A stretch of 64,000 nucleotides of DNA from Opitutaceae bacterium (GTDB lineage: Bacteria > Verrucomicrobiota > Verrucomicrobiia > Opitutales > Opitutaceae), in assembly GCA_014376585.1 (NCBI GenBank), contig JACMRG010000028.1, positions 1-64,000 on the forward strand, read 5' to 3'. Shown piece after piece: positions 47,131 to 56,558 of this stretch (position 1 is the first letter of the stretch; every line of letters starts with the position of its first letter). The notes below the pieces were generated by a model. The model searched no databases. It had not been told where the DNA came from and was given only the letters and a program-made list of their open reading frames with translations. The translations under genes were made by a program, and so were the position numbers.

Positions 47131-48266
47131 CGTCCCCCCTCGCACCGCGCCGCCTCATCCGCGGCGCGGTTTTGCTTTCGGTCTTCGCACTCGTTGCCCG
47201 TGCCGCCGGGCCCATCAAGCTCGGCGAGGTCGCCTCGCTCACCGGCAAAGAAGCCGCCTTCGGCCAGCAAGCCCACCGCGGCATCCAGATGGCCATCGAC
47301 GAGGTCAACGCTCGCGGCGGCGTCCTCGGCCGTCCACTTGCCCTCGTTTCCGAAGACAACCAGTCCAAGCCCGGCGACTCCGCCACCATCGCCAAGAAAC
47401 TCCTCAGCCGCGAAAAGGTCGTCGCCCTCCTTTGCACCGGCACGTCGTCGAACTGCCTGGAAGTCGCGCCCCTCGCCCAGTCCGCCCGCATCCCGCTCAT
47501 CGGCACCACCGCGACCGCGCCCGAGGTCACCGAGAAGCGCGACTACGTTTTCCGTTCCTGCTTCATCGATCCGTTTCAAGGCGCCGTCCTCGCCAAGTTC
47601 GCCACCAGCACGCTCGAGGCGAAACGCGTCGCCCTGCTGACCTCCGTTTCCGCCTCCTACAGCGTCGGTCTCTCCAAAGTCTTCCGCGAAAAGTTCGCCG
47701 CCCTCGGCGGTGAAATCTCCGCCGACCAAAAATATTCCGAAGGCGACAAAGATTTCCGCGCCCAACTCACCGCCATCAAAGCCGCCAAAGTGGATGCCAT
47801 CGCCGTCACCGGATTTTACACCGAGGCCGCACTCATCTGTAAACAGGCTCGCGATCTCGGCCTCACGATTCCGATTTTCGGCGGCGACGGCTGGGAAGCC
47901 CCCGAGCTCATCGAAATCGGCGGCACCGCCGTCAACGGCACCTACTACGCGAGCCACTACTCTTCCGAAAGCACCGCGCCTGAGGTCAGCGAGTTCGTGA
48001 AAAAATACCGCGCGCGGTTCAATGGCGACACCCCCGACTCCATGGCCCCGCTCGCCTACGACGCCACCTTCATCATCGCGGAAGCCATCACCCGCGCCGG
48101 CTCCACCGAGGGCCCGAAACTCCGCGACGCGCTCGCCGCCACCAAAAATTTTCCCGGTGTCACCGGTCGCACCACCATCGACCCGCAGCGCAACGCCTCC
48201 AAGCCCGCCGTCATGCTCGCCGTGAAAAATGGCAAAGCCACTTACGTCGCCACCATCGAACCATGA
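47127..48266 (+). CDS. livK: ABC binding protein, paralogue 3
   Basis: The 379-residue protein has a signal peptide (AVLLSVFALVARAAGP). Motifs are IKLGEVASLTGKEAAFGQQ, IDEVNARGGVLGRPLALVSE and FGGDGWEAPELIEIGGTAVN. Overlapping start and stop codons join it to paralogues 2 and 4. It is closest to paralogue 4 in the GDGWEAP stretch, in keeping with stepwise tandem duplication. Confidence 0.92.
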   Translation: MTSPLAPRRLIRGAVLLSVFALVARAAGPIKLGEVASLTGKEAAFGQQAHRGIQMAIDEVNARGGVLGRPLALVSEDNQSKPGDSATIAKKLLSREKVVALLCTGTSSNCLEVAPLAQSARIPLIGTTATAPEVTEKRDYVFRSCFIDPFQGAVLAKFATSTLEAKRVALLTSVSASYSVGLSKVFREKFAALGGEISADQKYSEGDKDFRAQLTAIKAAKVDAIAVTGFYTEAALICKQARDLGLTIPIFGGDGWEAPELIEIGGTAVNGTYYASHYSSESTAPEVSEFVKKYRARFNGDTPDSMAPLAYDATFIIAEAITRAGSTEGPKLRDALAATKNFPGVTGRTTIDPQRNASKPAVMLAVKNGKATYVATIEP

Positions 48267-49384
48267 CCCTCCGCCCCCCCGCCCTTCTCTCGCTCGCGTT
48301 TCTCGCGCTCGCCGCCCACGCCGCCGATCCCATCAAGCTCGGCCACTACGGCTCGCTCACCGGTAAAGACGGCGCCTTCGGTGCCGCCACCCGCAAGGGC
48401 GTCATCCTCGCCATCGATGAAATCAACGGCAAGGGCGGTGTCCTCGGCCGACCGCTCCAATACCTCGTCGAAGACACCCAGTCCAAAGCCGGCGAAGCCG
48501 TCACCGCGGTAAAAAAACTCATCTCGCGGGACAAGGTCGTCGCCGTCATCGGCGCCAACGCCTCCGCCACCTCCCTCGAAGCCGCGCCCATTTGCCAAAA
48601 CGCCAAAATTCCCATGATGGCGATTTCCTCGACCAACCCGCGCGTCACCGAGGTCGGCGACTACATCTTCCGCATCTGCTTCATCGATCCGTTCCAAGGC
48701 GCCGTCCTCTCCAAATTCGCCGCCACCTCCCTCAAAGCCAAGCGCGTCGCCCTCATCACCGCCGTCAACTCGCCCTACAGCATGGGCCTCTCCGCCGTCA
48801 TGCGCCGGGACTTCACCGCCCGCGGCGGCGAGATCGTCGCCGAACAAAAATACACCGAAGGCGAAAAAGATTTCCGCGCCCAGCTTACCGCCATCCGCCC
48901 CCTCAGGCCCGACGTCATCGCCATCACCGGCTTCTACACCGAGGTCGCCCTCATGTGCAAACAAGCCCGCGACCTCGGCATTACCGTCCCCTTCATCGGC
49001 GGCGACGGTTGGGAAGCCCCGCAATTGATCGAGCTCGGCGGCAAGGCGGTCGAAGGCACCTACTACTCCACCTACTTCTCCGCCGAGAATGACGCCCCCG
49101 AAGTCCGCTCCTTCGTTGATCGCTACAGGGCCATGTGGAACAACGAAGTCCCCGAAGCCGTCGCCGCCCTCGGCTACGACGCCGTCTATCTGATCGCCGC
49201 CGCCATGACGAAAGCCGGCACCACCGACAGCGCCCCCCTCCGCGCCGCCATCGCCGCAACCAAGGATTTCCCCGGCGTCACCGGTCGCACCACCATCGAC
49301 GAAAAGCGCAACAGCGCCAAAGCCGCCGTCATGCTCACGGTAAAAAACGGCCGCTCCCAGTTCTTCGAGGCCGTGACTCCGTGA
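48263..49384 (+). CDS. livK: ABC binding protein, paralogue 4
   Basis: The 373-residue protein has a signal peptide (ALLSLAFLALAAHAADP). Motifs are IKLGHYGSLTGKDGAFGAA, IDEINGKGGVLGRPLQYLVE and IGGDGWEAPQLIELGGKAVE. It ends the run of binding proteins. The following junction, where livH would be expected at once, holds an inverted repeat pair enclosing the S23-type gene. Confidence 0.92.
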   Translation: MTLRPPALLSLAFLALAAHAADPIKLGHYGSLTGKDGAFGAATRKGVILAIDEINGKGGVLGRPLQYLVEDTQSKAGEAVTAVKKLISRDKVVAVIGANASATSLEAAPICQNAKIPMMAISSTNPRVTEVGDYIFRICFIDPFQGAVLSKFAATSLKAKRVALITAVNSPYSMGLSAVMRRDFTARGGEIVAEQKYTEGEKDFRAQLTAIRPLRPDVIAITGFYTEVALMCKQARDLGITVPFIGGDGWEAPQLIELGGKAVEGTYYSTYFSAENDAPEVRSFVDRYRAMWNNEVPEAVAALGYDAVYLIAAAMTKAGTTDSAPLRAAIAATKDFPGVTGRTTIDEKRNSAKAAVMLTVKNGRSQFFEAVTP

Positions 49385-49399
49385 GCGCGCAACGCGCTG

Positions 49400-49428
49400 G
49401 CTGAGAGTTGAGTGCTGAGAGTTGAGAG
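49400..49428. repeat. Left arm of the inverted repeat around the S23 gene
   Basis: GCTGAGAGTTGAGTGCTGAG then AGTTGAGAG. It matches the complement of 49810-49838 at 27 of 29 positions. It is built of seven-base GAGAGTT-like units. Confidence 0.88.
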
Positions 49429-49443
49429 ACCCAAACCTGCCGA

Positions 49444-49794
49444 ATGTTTAACTTTGAGAAACTTGAAGTCTGGCAGAAATCCGTCGCCTATGCGGGCGCG
49501 GTTTACCGCGCGACCAAGACATTCCCAAAAGAAGAACAGTTCGGCCTGACCAACCAGATCCGCCGTGCCGCCGCTTCCATCGCTTCGAATATAGCCGAGG
49601 GCTCCGCCCGGCCCCCGGCCGACTACGCCCGATTTCTTGGCTATGCGGTTGGCTCGCTCTTTGAGGTCGTGACTCAGGCCACCATCGCCCGCAACGAGGC
49701 CTACATCACCGCCGAAATTTACCAGCAACTCTATATCGACGCCGAAGAAATCAGCCGAATGCTCAGCGGACTCCGCCGCTCCCTCGGTGAGTGA
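49444..49794 (+). CDS. S23/four-helix-bundle protein (TIGR02436 family)
   Basis: The product has 116 residues with the family hallmarks: NFEKLEVWQKSVAYAGAVY at the start, IRRAAASIASNIAEGSARP, FLGYAVGSLFEVVTQATIA and a helical C-terminus. Relatives were first found encoded by intervening sequences of 23S rRNA genes; free-standing copies are common in environmental bacteria and have no proven function. The fold is shared with Avd of diversity-generating retroelements. Here the gene is inserted in a transporter operon between the fourth binding protein and livH, inside an inverted pair of heptamer-like repeats. Its stop overlaps a GTG in frame with livH. Confidence 0.9.
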   Translation: MFNFEKLEVWQKSVAYAGAVYRATKTFPKEEQFGLTNQIRRAAASIASNIAEGSARPPADYARFLGYAVGSLFEVVTQATIARNEAYITAEIYQQLYIDAEEISRMLSGLRRSLGE

Positions 49795-49809
49795 CAACAC
49801 AGTCCGAAT

Positions 49810-49838
49810 CTCTCAACTCTCAGCCCTCAACTCTCAAC
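49810..49838. repeat. Right arm of the inverted repeat around the S23 gene
   Basis: CTCTCAACTCTCAGCCCTCA then ACTCTCAAC. In the livH frame it would be read as SLNSQPSTLN if translation began at GTG 49791. Confidence 0.88.
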
Positions 49839-49844
49839 TTCCCC

Positions 49845-50735
49845 TTGTCCGAATTCCTCCAGCAGCTTCTAAACGGCCTGTCCCTCGGCGCCATCTACGC
49901 GCTCATCGCGCTCGGCTACACGATGGTTTACGGCGTTCTCCGGTTCATTAATTTCGCGCACTCCGACGTGTTCATGGTCGGCTCGTTTATCGGCTACTAC
50001 GCCGGCAAGCACGTCCCGGAGCGCACCTATTGGGGCGGCCTTCTGGTCCTAGTCGTCGCCATGCTCGGCTGCGCTCTGCTGGGCATGCTCATCGAGCGCC
50101 TTTGCTACCGCCGCCTCCGCGGCTCCGCCACGCTCAACGTCCTTATCACCGCCATCGGCGTTTCCCTGCTCCTCGAGTATTCCGGCCAGGTCTTCTTCGG
50201 CGCCACGCCGCGCACGTTCCCCGACATTTTCCCTTCAACTAATTTCGCCTTCGGCAGTCTCGTCATCTCCAGCAACCAGATCCTCGTCATAGTCGTCGCC
50301 ACGCTGCTCATGGTGGCGCTGCAACTCATCGTCTATCGCACGAAAATCGGCACCGCCATGCGCGCCGTCTCGCTCAACCCGAAGGCCGCCCAGCTCGTCG
50401 GCGTGAACAACGATATCGTCATCTCCTTCACCTTCGGCCTCGGCTCCGCCCTCGCCGCCGCCGGTGGTATTCTTTACGCGATTAATTATCCGTCGATCGA
50501 TCCACTCATGGGCGTGATGCCCGGCCTCAAGGCTTTCGTGGCCGCCGTCCTCGGTGGCATCGGTAACATCCCCGGCGCCGCCCTCGGCGGCCTCCTCCTC
50601 GGCACCGTCGAGACCTTCGTCAACGGCAGCCAGTGGTCCACCTACAAGGACGCCATCGCCTTCGCGATTCTCATCGGCATCCTGCTCTTCCGCCCCGCCG
50701 GTCTCCTCGGCAAGTTCACGGTCGAAAAAGTCTGA
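49845..50735 (+). CDS. livH: Branched-chain amino-acid ABC permease LivH
   Basis: The inner-membrane permease has about eight helices. Family motifs are FLQQLLNGLSLGAIYALIAL, GYTMVYGVLRFINFAHSDVF, MRAVSLNPKAAQLVGVNND (the EAA-like loop) and FVAAVLGGIGNIPGAALGGL. The start is uncertain. TTG 49845 gives 296 residues and the usual LivH N-terminus; GTG 49791, overlapping the S23 stop, adds 18 residues encoded by the repeat. The insertion of the S23 cassette has evidently replaced the original upstream region. Partner of LivM, LivG and LivF. Confidence 0.9.
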   Translation: MSEFLQQLLNGLSLGAIYALIALGYTMVYGVLRFINFAHSDVFMVGSFIGYYAGKHVPERTYWGGLLVLVVAMLGCALLGMLIERLCYRRLRGSATLNVLITAIGVSLLLEYSGQVFFGATPRTFPDIFPSTNFAFGSLVISSNQILVIVVATLLMVALQLIVYRTKIGTAMRAVSLNPKAAQLVGVNNDIVISFTFGLGSALAAAGGILYAINYPSIDPLMGVMPGLKAFVAAVLGGIGNIPGAALGGLLLGTVETFVNGSQWSTYKDAIAFAILIGILLFRPAGLLGKFTVEKV

Positions 50736-50746
50736 GTCAGAATTTG

Positions 50747-50917
50747 AACCACGGATCACACGGATGAACACGGATCAATTCACTCGGCGTTCCCGCTCGG
50801 TCCCTTCTCCGTTCCGATCTCTGGGCCTCTATGTCTCTGCGGTTCCCACCGAGCCCAAACTCACGTCACGGCACGTTCCGCATCCGTGTCTATCCGTGTC
50901 CATCCGTGGTTAAAAAC
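50747..50917. repeat. Inverted pair of ATCCGTGT-type repeats between livH and livM
   Basis: The left arm 50747-50775 (AACCACGGATCACACGGATG and on) is the near-complement of the right arm 50881-50917 (ATCCGTGTCCATCCGTGG, then TTAAAAA). The 105 bases between hold a CTCTGGGCCTCTATGTCTCT segment, itself of short period, and no gene. It has the structure of the S23 cassette without the gene. Confidence 0.82.
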
Positions 50918-50938
50918 TCCGGATCTCCCACCATTCCC

Positions 50939-51879
50939 GTGCCTCGCCCGCATCTCTACCTCCTCGCCGCGCTCCTCGTCGCTCTCGGCATCTCGCAATT
51001 CTCAGACCGGATCGATCCCTACTTCCTCGATGTCATCATCGGCATCGGCATCAACATCATCCTCGCCGTCTCGCTCAACCTGGTAAACGGCTACACCGGC
51101 CAGTTCTCCCTCGGCCACGCCGGCTTCATGTCGGTCGGCGCCTACCTCGCCGCCGCAGTCTCGCTCTTCCTCGGCCCGAAAATTCTCGGCGAAGCCGGCG
51201 GCACCGCCCTCCAACAAGGCTTGATGTTCCTCGCTGCACTCGTCGCCGGCGGCCTCGGCGCCGCCTTCGCGGGTCTCATCGTCGGCGTGCCCTCGCTCCG
51301 ACTCAAAGGCGACTACCTCGCCCTCGTCACCCTCGGTTTCGGCGAGATCATCCGCGTGGTTTTTCAAAACGTGGAATTCCTCGGCGGCGCCCTCGGCCTC
51401 AACGGCATTCCCGCCTACACCACGATCTTTTGGGTCCTCGCCTTCGTCGCCCTCTCGGTCTTTGTCGTCACCTGCCTCGTCCACTCTACCTACGGCCGCG
51501 GCTTCCTCGCCACCCACGACGACGAGATCGCCTCCGAATCCGTCGGCCTCAACACCACGCGCTACAAGATCGTCGCCTTCGTCATCGGCGCCTTCTTCGC
51601 CGGCACCGCCGGCGGCCTCTACGGCCATTTCAAGATGACCATCACGCCCACCGGCTTCGACTTCACGAAGAGTATCGAGATCGTCGTCATGGTCATCCTC
51701 GGCGGCATGGGCAACACCCTCGGCGTCATCCTCGCCGCAATCCTCCTCACGCTCCTCCCCGAGTTGCTCCGCCCCATCGCGGAATACCGCATGATCATCT
51801 ATTCGCTGATGCTGATCATCCTCATGCTCGTGCGTCCGCAGGGCCTGTTTAACTTCAAATTCGGCAAGGCGAAACTCTG

Positions 51880-51880
<1 letters not shown>
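50939..51880 (+). CDS. livM: Branched-chain amino-acid ABC permease LivM
   Basis: Starts with GTG 50939 and encodes 313 residues with about nine helices. LivM motifs are IILAVSLNLVNGYTGQFSLG, HAGFMSVGAYLAA, LRLKGDYLALVTLGFGEIIR and MVILGGMGNTLGVILAAILL. It forms the channel with LivH. Its TGA shares one base with the start of livG. An upstream in-frame ATG would read through the repeat element and give a non-membrane N-terminus, so it was not chosen. Confidence 0.93.
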
Positions 51881-52671
<791 letters not shown>

Positions 52672-52681
52672 CGCCGAAGTC

Positions 52682-52773
52682 ATTTTCTATTTTTAGATTC
52701 TCGATTTCCGACTGGCCCCGCCCGCCTATGTCGAAATCGAAATCGAAAATCGAAATTCAAAAATCGAAATTCC
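52682..52773. repeat. Inverted pair of AAATCG-type short-period repeats between livG and livF
   Basis: The left arm 52682-52709 (ATTTTCTATTTTTAGATTCT and on) faces the right arm 52731-52773 (TCGAAATCGAAATCGAAAAT and on). The right arm has six to seven units of about seven bases and ends five bases before the livF ATG. The arms pair imperfectly. Confidence 0.78.
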
Positions 52774-52777
52774 CGCC

Positions 52778-53485
52778 ATGCTTTCCGTCACCGATCTCGA
52801 AGTTTGCTACGGCTCGATCAGCGCGCTGCGCGGCGTTTCGTTCACCATTCCCCAGGGCTCCATCGTCACCCTCATCGGCGGCAACGGCGCGGGCAAAACC
52901 ACCACGCTCCGCACCATCTCCGGCCTGCTCCGCGCTAAAAGCGGCACCGTGAATTTCCTCGGCGAGGACATCACCTCGCTCCCCGCCCACAAGATCGTCG
53001 CCCGCGGCCTCAGCCACGTGCCCGAGGGCCGCATGGTCTTCTCCAATCTCACCGTCGGCGAAAACCTCTCGATGGGCGCCTACCTGCTCTCCGACAAAGC
53101 CGTCATCGCCAAAAACCGCGACTACGTCTTCAGCATCTTCCCGCGCATGAAAGAGCGCCTGAAGCAGACCGCCGGCACGCTCTCCGGCGGCGAACAACAG
53201 ATGCTCGCCATTGGCCGCGCGCTCATGGGCAACCCGAAGTTCCTCATGCTCGACGAGCCGTCGCTCGGCATCGCGCCGCGCCTCATCAGCACCATTTTCG
53301 AAAAAATCGTGGAGATCAACCGCACCCACGGCATCACCATCCTGCTCGTCGAGCAGAACGCCAACCTCGCCCTCGAAGTCAGCCAGCACGCCTACGTCCT
53401 CGAGACCGGCGCCATCGTGATGTCCGGCGAGAGCAAAAAACTTCGCGCCGACCCGCAGCTAAAAGCCACCTACCTCGGCGGCTGA
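52778..53485 (+). CDS. livF: Branched-chain amino-acid ABC ATPase LivF
   Basis: The 235-residue ATPase has Walker A GGNGAGKTT, signature TLSGGEQQMLAIGRALM, Walker B KFLMLDEPSLGIAP and H-loop ILLVEQNANLAL (Gln-Asn in place of the usual His, as normal for LivF). It dimerises with LivG. It is separated from livG by an AAATCG-type repeat and is the last gene of the operon. Confidence 0.95.
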   Translation: MLSVTDLEVCYGSISALRGVSFTIPQGSIVTLIGGNGAGKTTTLRTISGLLRAKSGTVNFLGEDITSLPAHKIVARGLSHVPEGRMVFSNLTVGENLSMGAYLLSDKAVIAKNRDYVFSIFPRMKERLKQTAGTLSGGEQQMLAIGRALMGNPKFLMLDEPSLGIAPRLISTIFEKIVEINRTHGITILLVEQNANLALEVSQHAYVLETGAIVMSGESKKLRADPQLKATYLGG

Positions 53486-53486
53486 G

Positions 53487-53539
53487 GTAGCGCCGGCTTC
53501 CAGCCGGCTCCGTAGTGGCTGCGGCATCCTCTCGCAGTT
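53487..53539. repeat. Double GC hairpin element, copy 2
   Basis: GCCGGCTTCCAGCCGGC followed by CTGCGGCATCCTCTCGCAG. It starts immediately after the livF stop and matches 41561-41613 at 47 of 53 positions. It may also act as a 3' end for the liv transcript. Confidence 0.8.
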
Positions 53540-53684
53540 GCATTTCCGAAACCCCCTCTGCCAGCCGAGTGGCGCGCAGCGCCGGGGTGTCTTTCGTCGC
53601 CGCCCACCCCAAGCCTCCGCTCAAGACTGTCCGAAGCCAGCCTCCGTTGTCGCATCGTTTCGCCGCCCCAGCCTCCGTATTCCC

Positions 53685-56288
53685 ATGCCCGCCCCTCGCC
53701 CCGTCCTCGCGTTCCTCGCCGTGTTCGCGCTCACCTGTTTCTCCCGTATCTCGGCCGCCGAAAACTCAACGTCCACCGATTCCGCTTGGCCCGAAATCAC
53801 CCGCGAGAACAAACCCTGGACCCGCTGGTGGTGGCCTGGCAGCGCCGTGGACAAGGCCAGCCTCACGCGCCAGCTCGAACAATTCGCCGCCGCCGGCCTC
53901 GGAGGCGTCGAGATTACCCCCATCTACGGCGCGAAAGGCTACGAAGACCGCTACATCGACTACCTCTCCCCCAAATGGATGGAGATGCTCGAGCACACCG
54001 CCCGGGAAGCCCGGCGTCTCGGCCTCGGCGTGGACATGGCCACCGGCACCGGCTGGCCCTTCGGCGGCCCTTGGATTCCGCCCGCCGATGCCAACACCAA
54101 AGCCGTCCTCAACTCCACCGGCAAACTCGTCGGCGAGCCCACCAGACAACTCGTGAAGCGCCCCGGCCCCGGCGGTGAAGGCCTCGTCCTCGATCCCTAC
54201 TCCCCCGACGCCCTGGGCCGCTACCTCGCCAAATTCGACGAAGCGTTCACCGCCGCCCAACTCCCCCGCGGCCTCATCCGCGGCCAGTTCCACGACTCCT
54301 TCGAATACTACGGCGCCACGTGGACCGCGAAACTCCCCGAAGTTTTTCGCGCGATGCACGGCTACGACATCCAGACCTACGCCGCCGCCCTCCTCGCCAA
54401 ACCCGGCGACCCCGCTCTCGCACCGCTCTCACCCGACACCCTCGGCCGCGTCAAAAGCGACTACCGCGAGACCCTCGCCCGCCTCCACCTCGACTATCTC
54501 CGCGCGTGGGTGACGTGGTCGCACGACCACGGGTTCATCGTGCGCAACCAATCTCACGGCGCCCCCGGCAACCTCCTCGACCTCTACGCCAATGCCGACA
54601 TCGCCGAGACCGAAATCTTCGGCTCCACGCCCTTCCCCATCCCCGGCCTCCGCCGCGACCCCGCCGACATCGCCAACAACGCCCAAGATCTCCCCGAGTC
54701 CCTCGTCGTCCGCATGGCCTCTTCCGCCGCGCACGTCGCCGGCCACGCCCTCGCTTCCAGCGAGACCGCAACTTGGTTGCGCGATCACTGGAAAGAATCC
54801 CTCGCCTTCGCGAAACCCGAGATCGACCGCATCTTCGCCGACGGCATCAACCACGTTTTCTATCACGGCAGCGTCTTTTCGCCCAACGACGCTCCCTGGC
54901 CCGGCTGGCTCTTCTACGCCTCGACCCAGTTCCAACCCCACAATCCGTGGTGGGATGATTTCGGCGCCCTCAACCGCTACGTCGCTCGCGTCCAATCCAT
55001 CCTACAACGCGGTCAGCCCGACAACGATATCCTCCTCTACTGGCCCTTCGCCGACCTACTCGACGACGAGGCCGGCGCCGTGAAAATGTTCACCGTCCAC
55101 AATGTGAAATGGCTCCCCGACCAACCCGTCGGCAAAATCGCCCGCGCGCTTATGGATCGGGGTTACACTTTCGACTACATTTCCGACGCCCAGCTCCAAC
55201 AAACCCGCTCCGAATCCGGGGCCCTCCTCACCGGTGGCAGCAACCGCTATCAAATCATCGTCGTCCCCGCCACGCGCCGCATGCCGGTCGCAACGCTGCA
55301 AAAACTCGCCGCCCTCGCCGCCTCCGGCGCGAAAATTATTTTTGAAAAACTCCCCGACGACGTCCCCGGCTACGGCCGCCTTGCCGAGCGCCGCGCCGAG
55401 TTCAAAACCGCGCTCGCCGCCCTCAGCCCCCACGCCGCCGTCAATTCCGACGTGCTCGCCGCCGTCGCCCCCCATGCCCGCCGCGAAGCCCTCGCCGACG
55501 CGGGACTCAACTTCATCCGCCGCACTTCGACGTCCGGCACCCATGATTACTTCGTCACCAACCTCACCGCCAGACCCTTTGCCGGCTGGATAAAGCTCGG
55601 CGCAACCGCCCAGTCCGTTCTCATCCTCAACCCTCTCGACGGCCACCACGGCCTCGCCGCCCAGAGTGCCCAGGGGATGTTCCTGCAAATCGCCCCCGGC
55701 GAATCCCTGCTCCTTCGCACGTCGAACGCGCCGTCCCGTTCACCCGCCTGGCCCTACCGTCGACCCGCCGCCGCCGCGGTCCCGCTCACCGGCACCTGGA
55801 AAATTTCCTTCCTCCAAGGCGGCCCCGAACTCCCGCCCGCCCTCGAGACCACCGAGCTAAAATCCTGGACCGATTTCGGCGGCGACGAAACTAAACGCTT
55901 CGCCGGCACCGCTCGCTACCGTCTCGAATTCGATGCGCCCATCGCCACAGCCGACGACTGGCTCCTCGATCTCGGCGACGTGCGCGAAAGCGCGCGCGTA
56001 ATCCTCAACGGCCAACCCATCGCCACCGCGTGGAGTCTCCCCTTCCGCGTGCGCATTGCCTCCGCCCTCCTAAAACCCGGCCGCAACCTCCTCGAACTCG
56101 ACGTCACCAACCTCGCCGCCAACCGCATCCGCGACATGGACCAACGCAAACTCCCGTGGAAAATCATGCGCGACGCCAATGTTCTTAACATTAACTACAA
56201 GCCCTTCGACGCCTCCGGCTGGCCGCTGACGCCCTCCGGCCTCCTCGGCCCAGTCACAGTGACCCCACTCAAGGCATTCACGCCTTAA
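53685..56288 (+). CDS. GH106-family alpha-L-rhamnosidase-like hydrolase, secreted
   Basis: The 867-residue protein has a signal peptide (VLAFLAVFALTCFSRISA). The GH106 pattern includes RWWWPGSAVDKASLTRQLEQ, GVDMATGTGWPFGGPW, RGQFHDSFEYYGATWT, DGINHVFYHGSVFSPNDAPW and ARVQSILQRGQPDNDILLYW. The C-terminus is a beta-sandwich (ARVILNGQPIATAWSLPFRV). Enzymes of this family remove terminal alpha-L-rhamnose from pectic side chains or rhamnosides. With the PL10 lyase it supports use of rhamnogalacturonan. The catalytic residues were not traced. Confidence 0.88.
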   Translation: MPAPRPVLAFLAVFALTCFSRISAAENSTSTDSAWPEITRENKPWTRWWWPGSAVDKASLTRQLEQFAAAGLGGVEITPIYGAKGYEDRYIDYLSPKWMEMLEHTAREARRLGLGVDMATGTGWPFGGPWIPPADANTKAVLNSTGKLVGEPTRQLVKRPGPGGEGLVLDPYSPDALGRYLAKFDEAFTAAQLPRGLIRGQFHDSFEYYGATWTAKLPEVFRAMHGYDIQTYAAALLAKPGDPALAPLSPDTLGRVKSDYRETLARLHLDYLRAWVTWSHDHGFIVRNQSHGAPGNLLDLYANADIAETEIFGSTPFPIPGLRRDPADIANNAQDLPESLVVRMASSAAHVAGHALASSETATWLRDHWKESLAFAKPEIDRIFADGINHVFYHGSVFSPNDAPWPGWLFYASTQFQPHNPWWDDFGALNRYVARVQSILQRGQPDNDILLYWPFADLLDDEAGAVKMFTVHNVKWLPDQPVGKIARALMDRGYTFDYISDAQLQQTRSESGALLTGGSNRYQIIVVPATRRMPVATLQKLAALAASGAKIIFEKLPDDVPGYGRLAERRAEFKTALAALSPHAAVNSDVLAAVAPHARREALADAGLNFIRRTSTSGTHDYFVTNLTARPFAGWIKLGATAQSVLILNPLDGHHGLAAQSAQGMFLQIAPGESLLLRTSNAPSRSPAWPYRRPAAAAVPLTGTWKISFLQGGPELPPALETTELKSWTDFGGDETKRFAGTARYRLEFDAPIATADDWLLDLGDVRESARVILNGQPIATAWSLPFRVRIASALLKPGRNLLELDVTNLAANRIRDMDQRKLPWKIMRDANVLNINYKPFDASGWPLTPSGLLGPVTVTPLKAFTP

Positions 56289-56558
56289 CCCCTGCGGGGA
56301 TCGGGCGCCGGCCCCCGAACGTCCTGATCTGCCTTCCTTCGCCGCCCTCGCCCATCGCGCGGTGCGCAACGTGGGGCAATCTCCCGTCTTATCTTTTCGG
56401 CATCTTCCGCGCCCGCGAGATCATCGCCGGCTTCTCTTCCTAAAAAATCACACGCCCTTCGCGCCGCTTGATTTTTTCCCCAGTCTGCTAAGATAGCGGG
56501 CTCTGTTACTCGGTCCGGCCCATTTGCCAGACCGACCCAACCCTACATCTAAACCACC

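Noticed and set aside
45991-49024. Long minus-strand frames through the livK-like genes
   Set aside because: They mirror the four binding-protein genes and are rich in Gly, Glu and Val without any domain.
49400-49838. A diversity-generating retroelement, because the S23 fold resembles Avd
   Set aside because: No reverse transcriptase, no template/variable repeat pair with adenine-specific differences is seen nearby.
50831-50938. An earlier in-frame start for livM
   Set aside because: The added residues would be encoded by the repeat element and form no membrane segment; GTG 50939 gives a normal LivM start.
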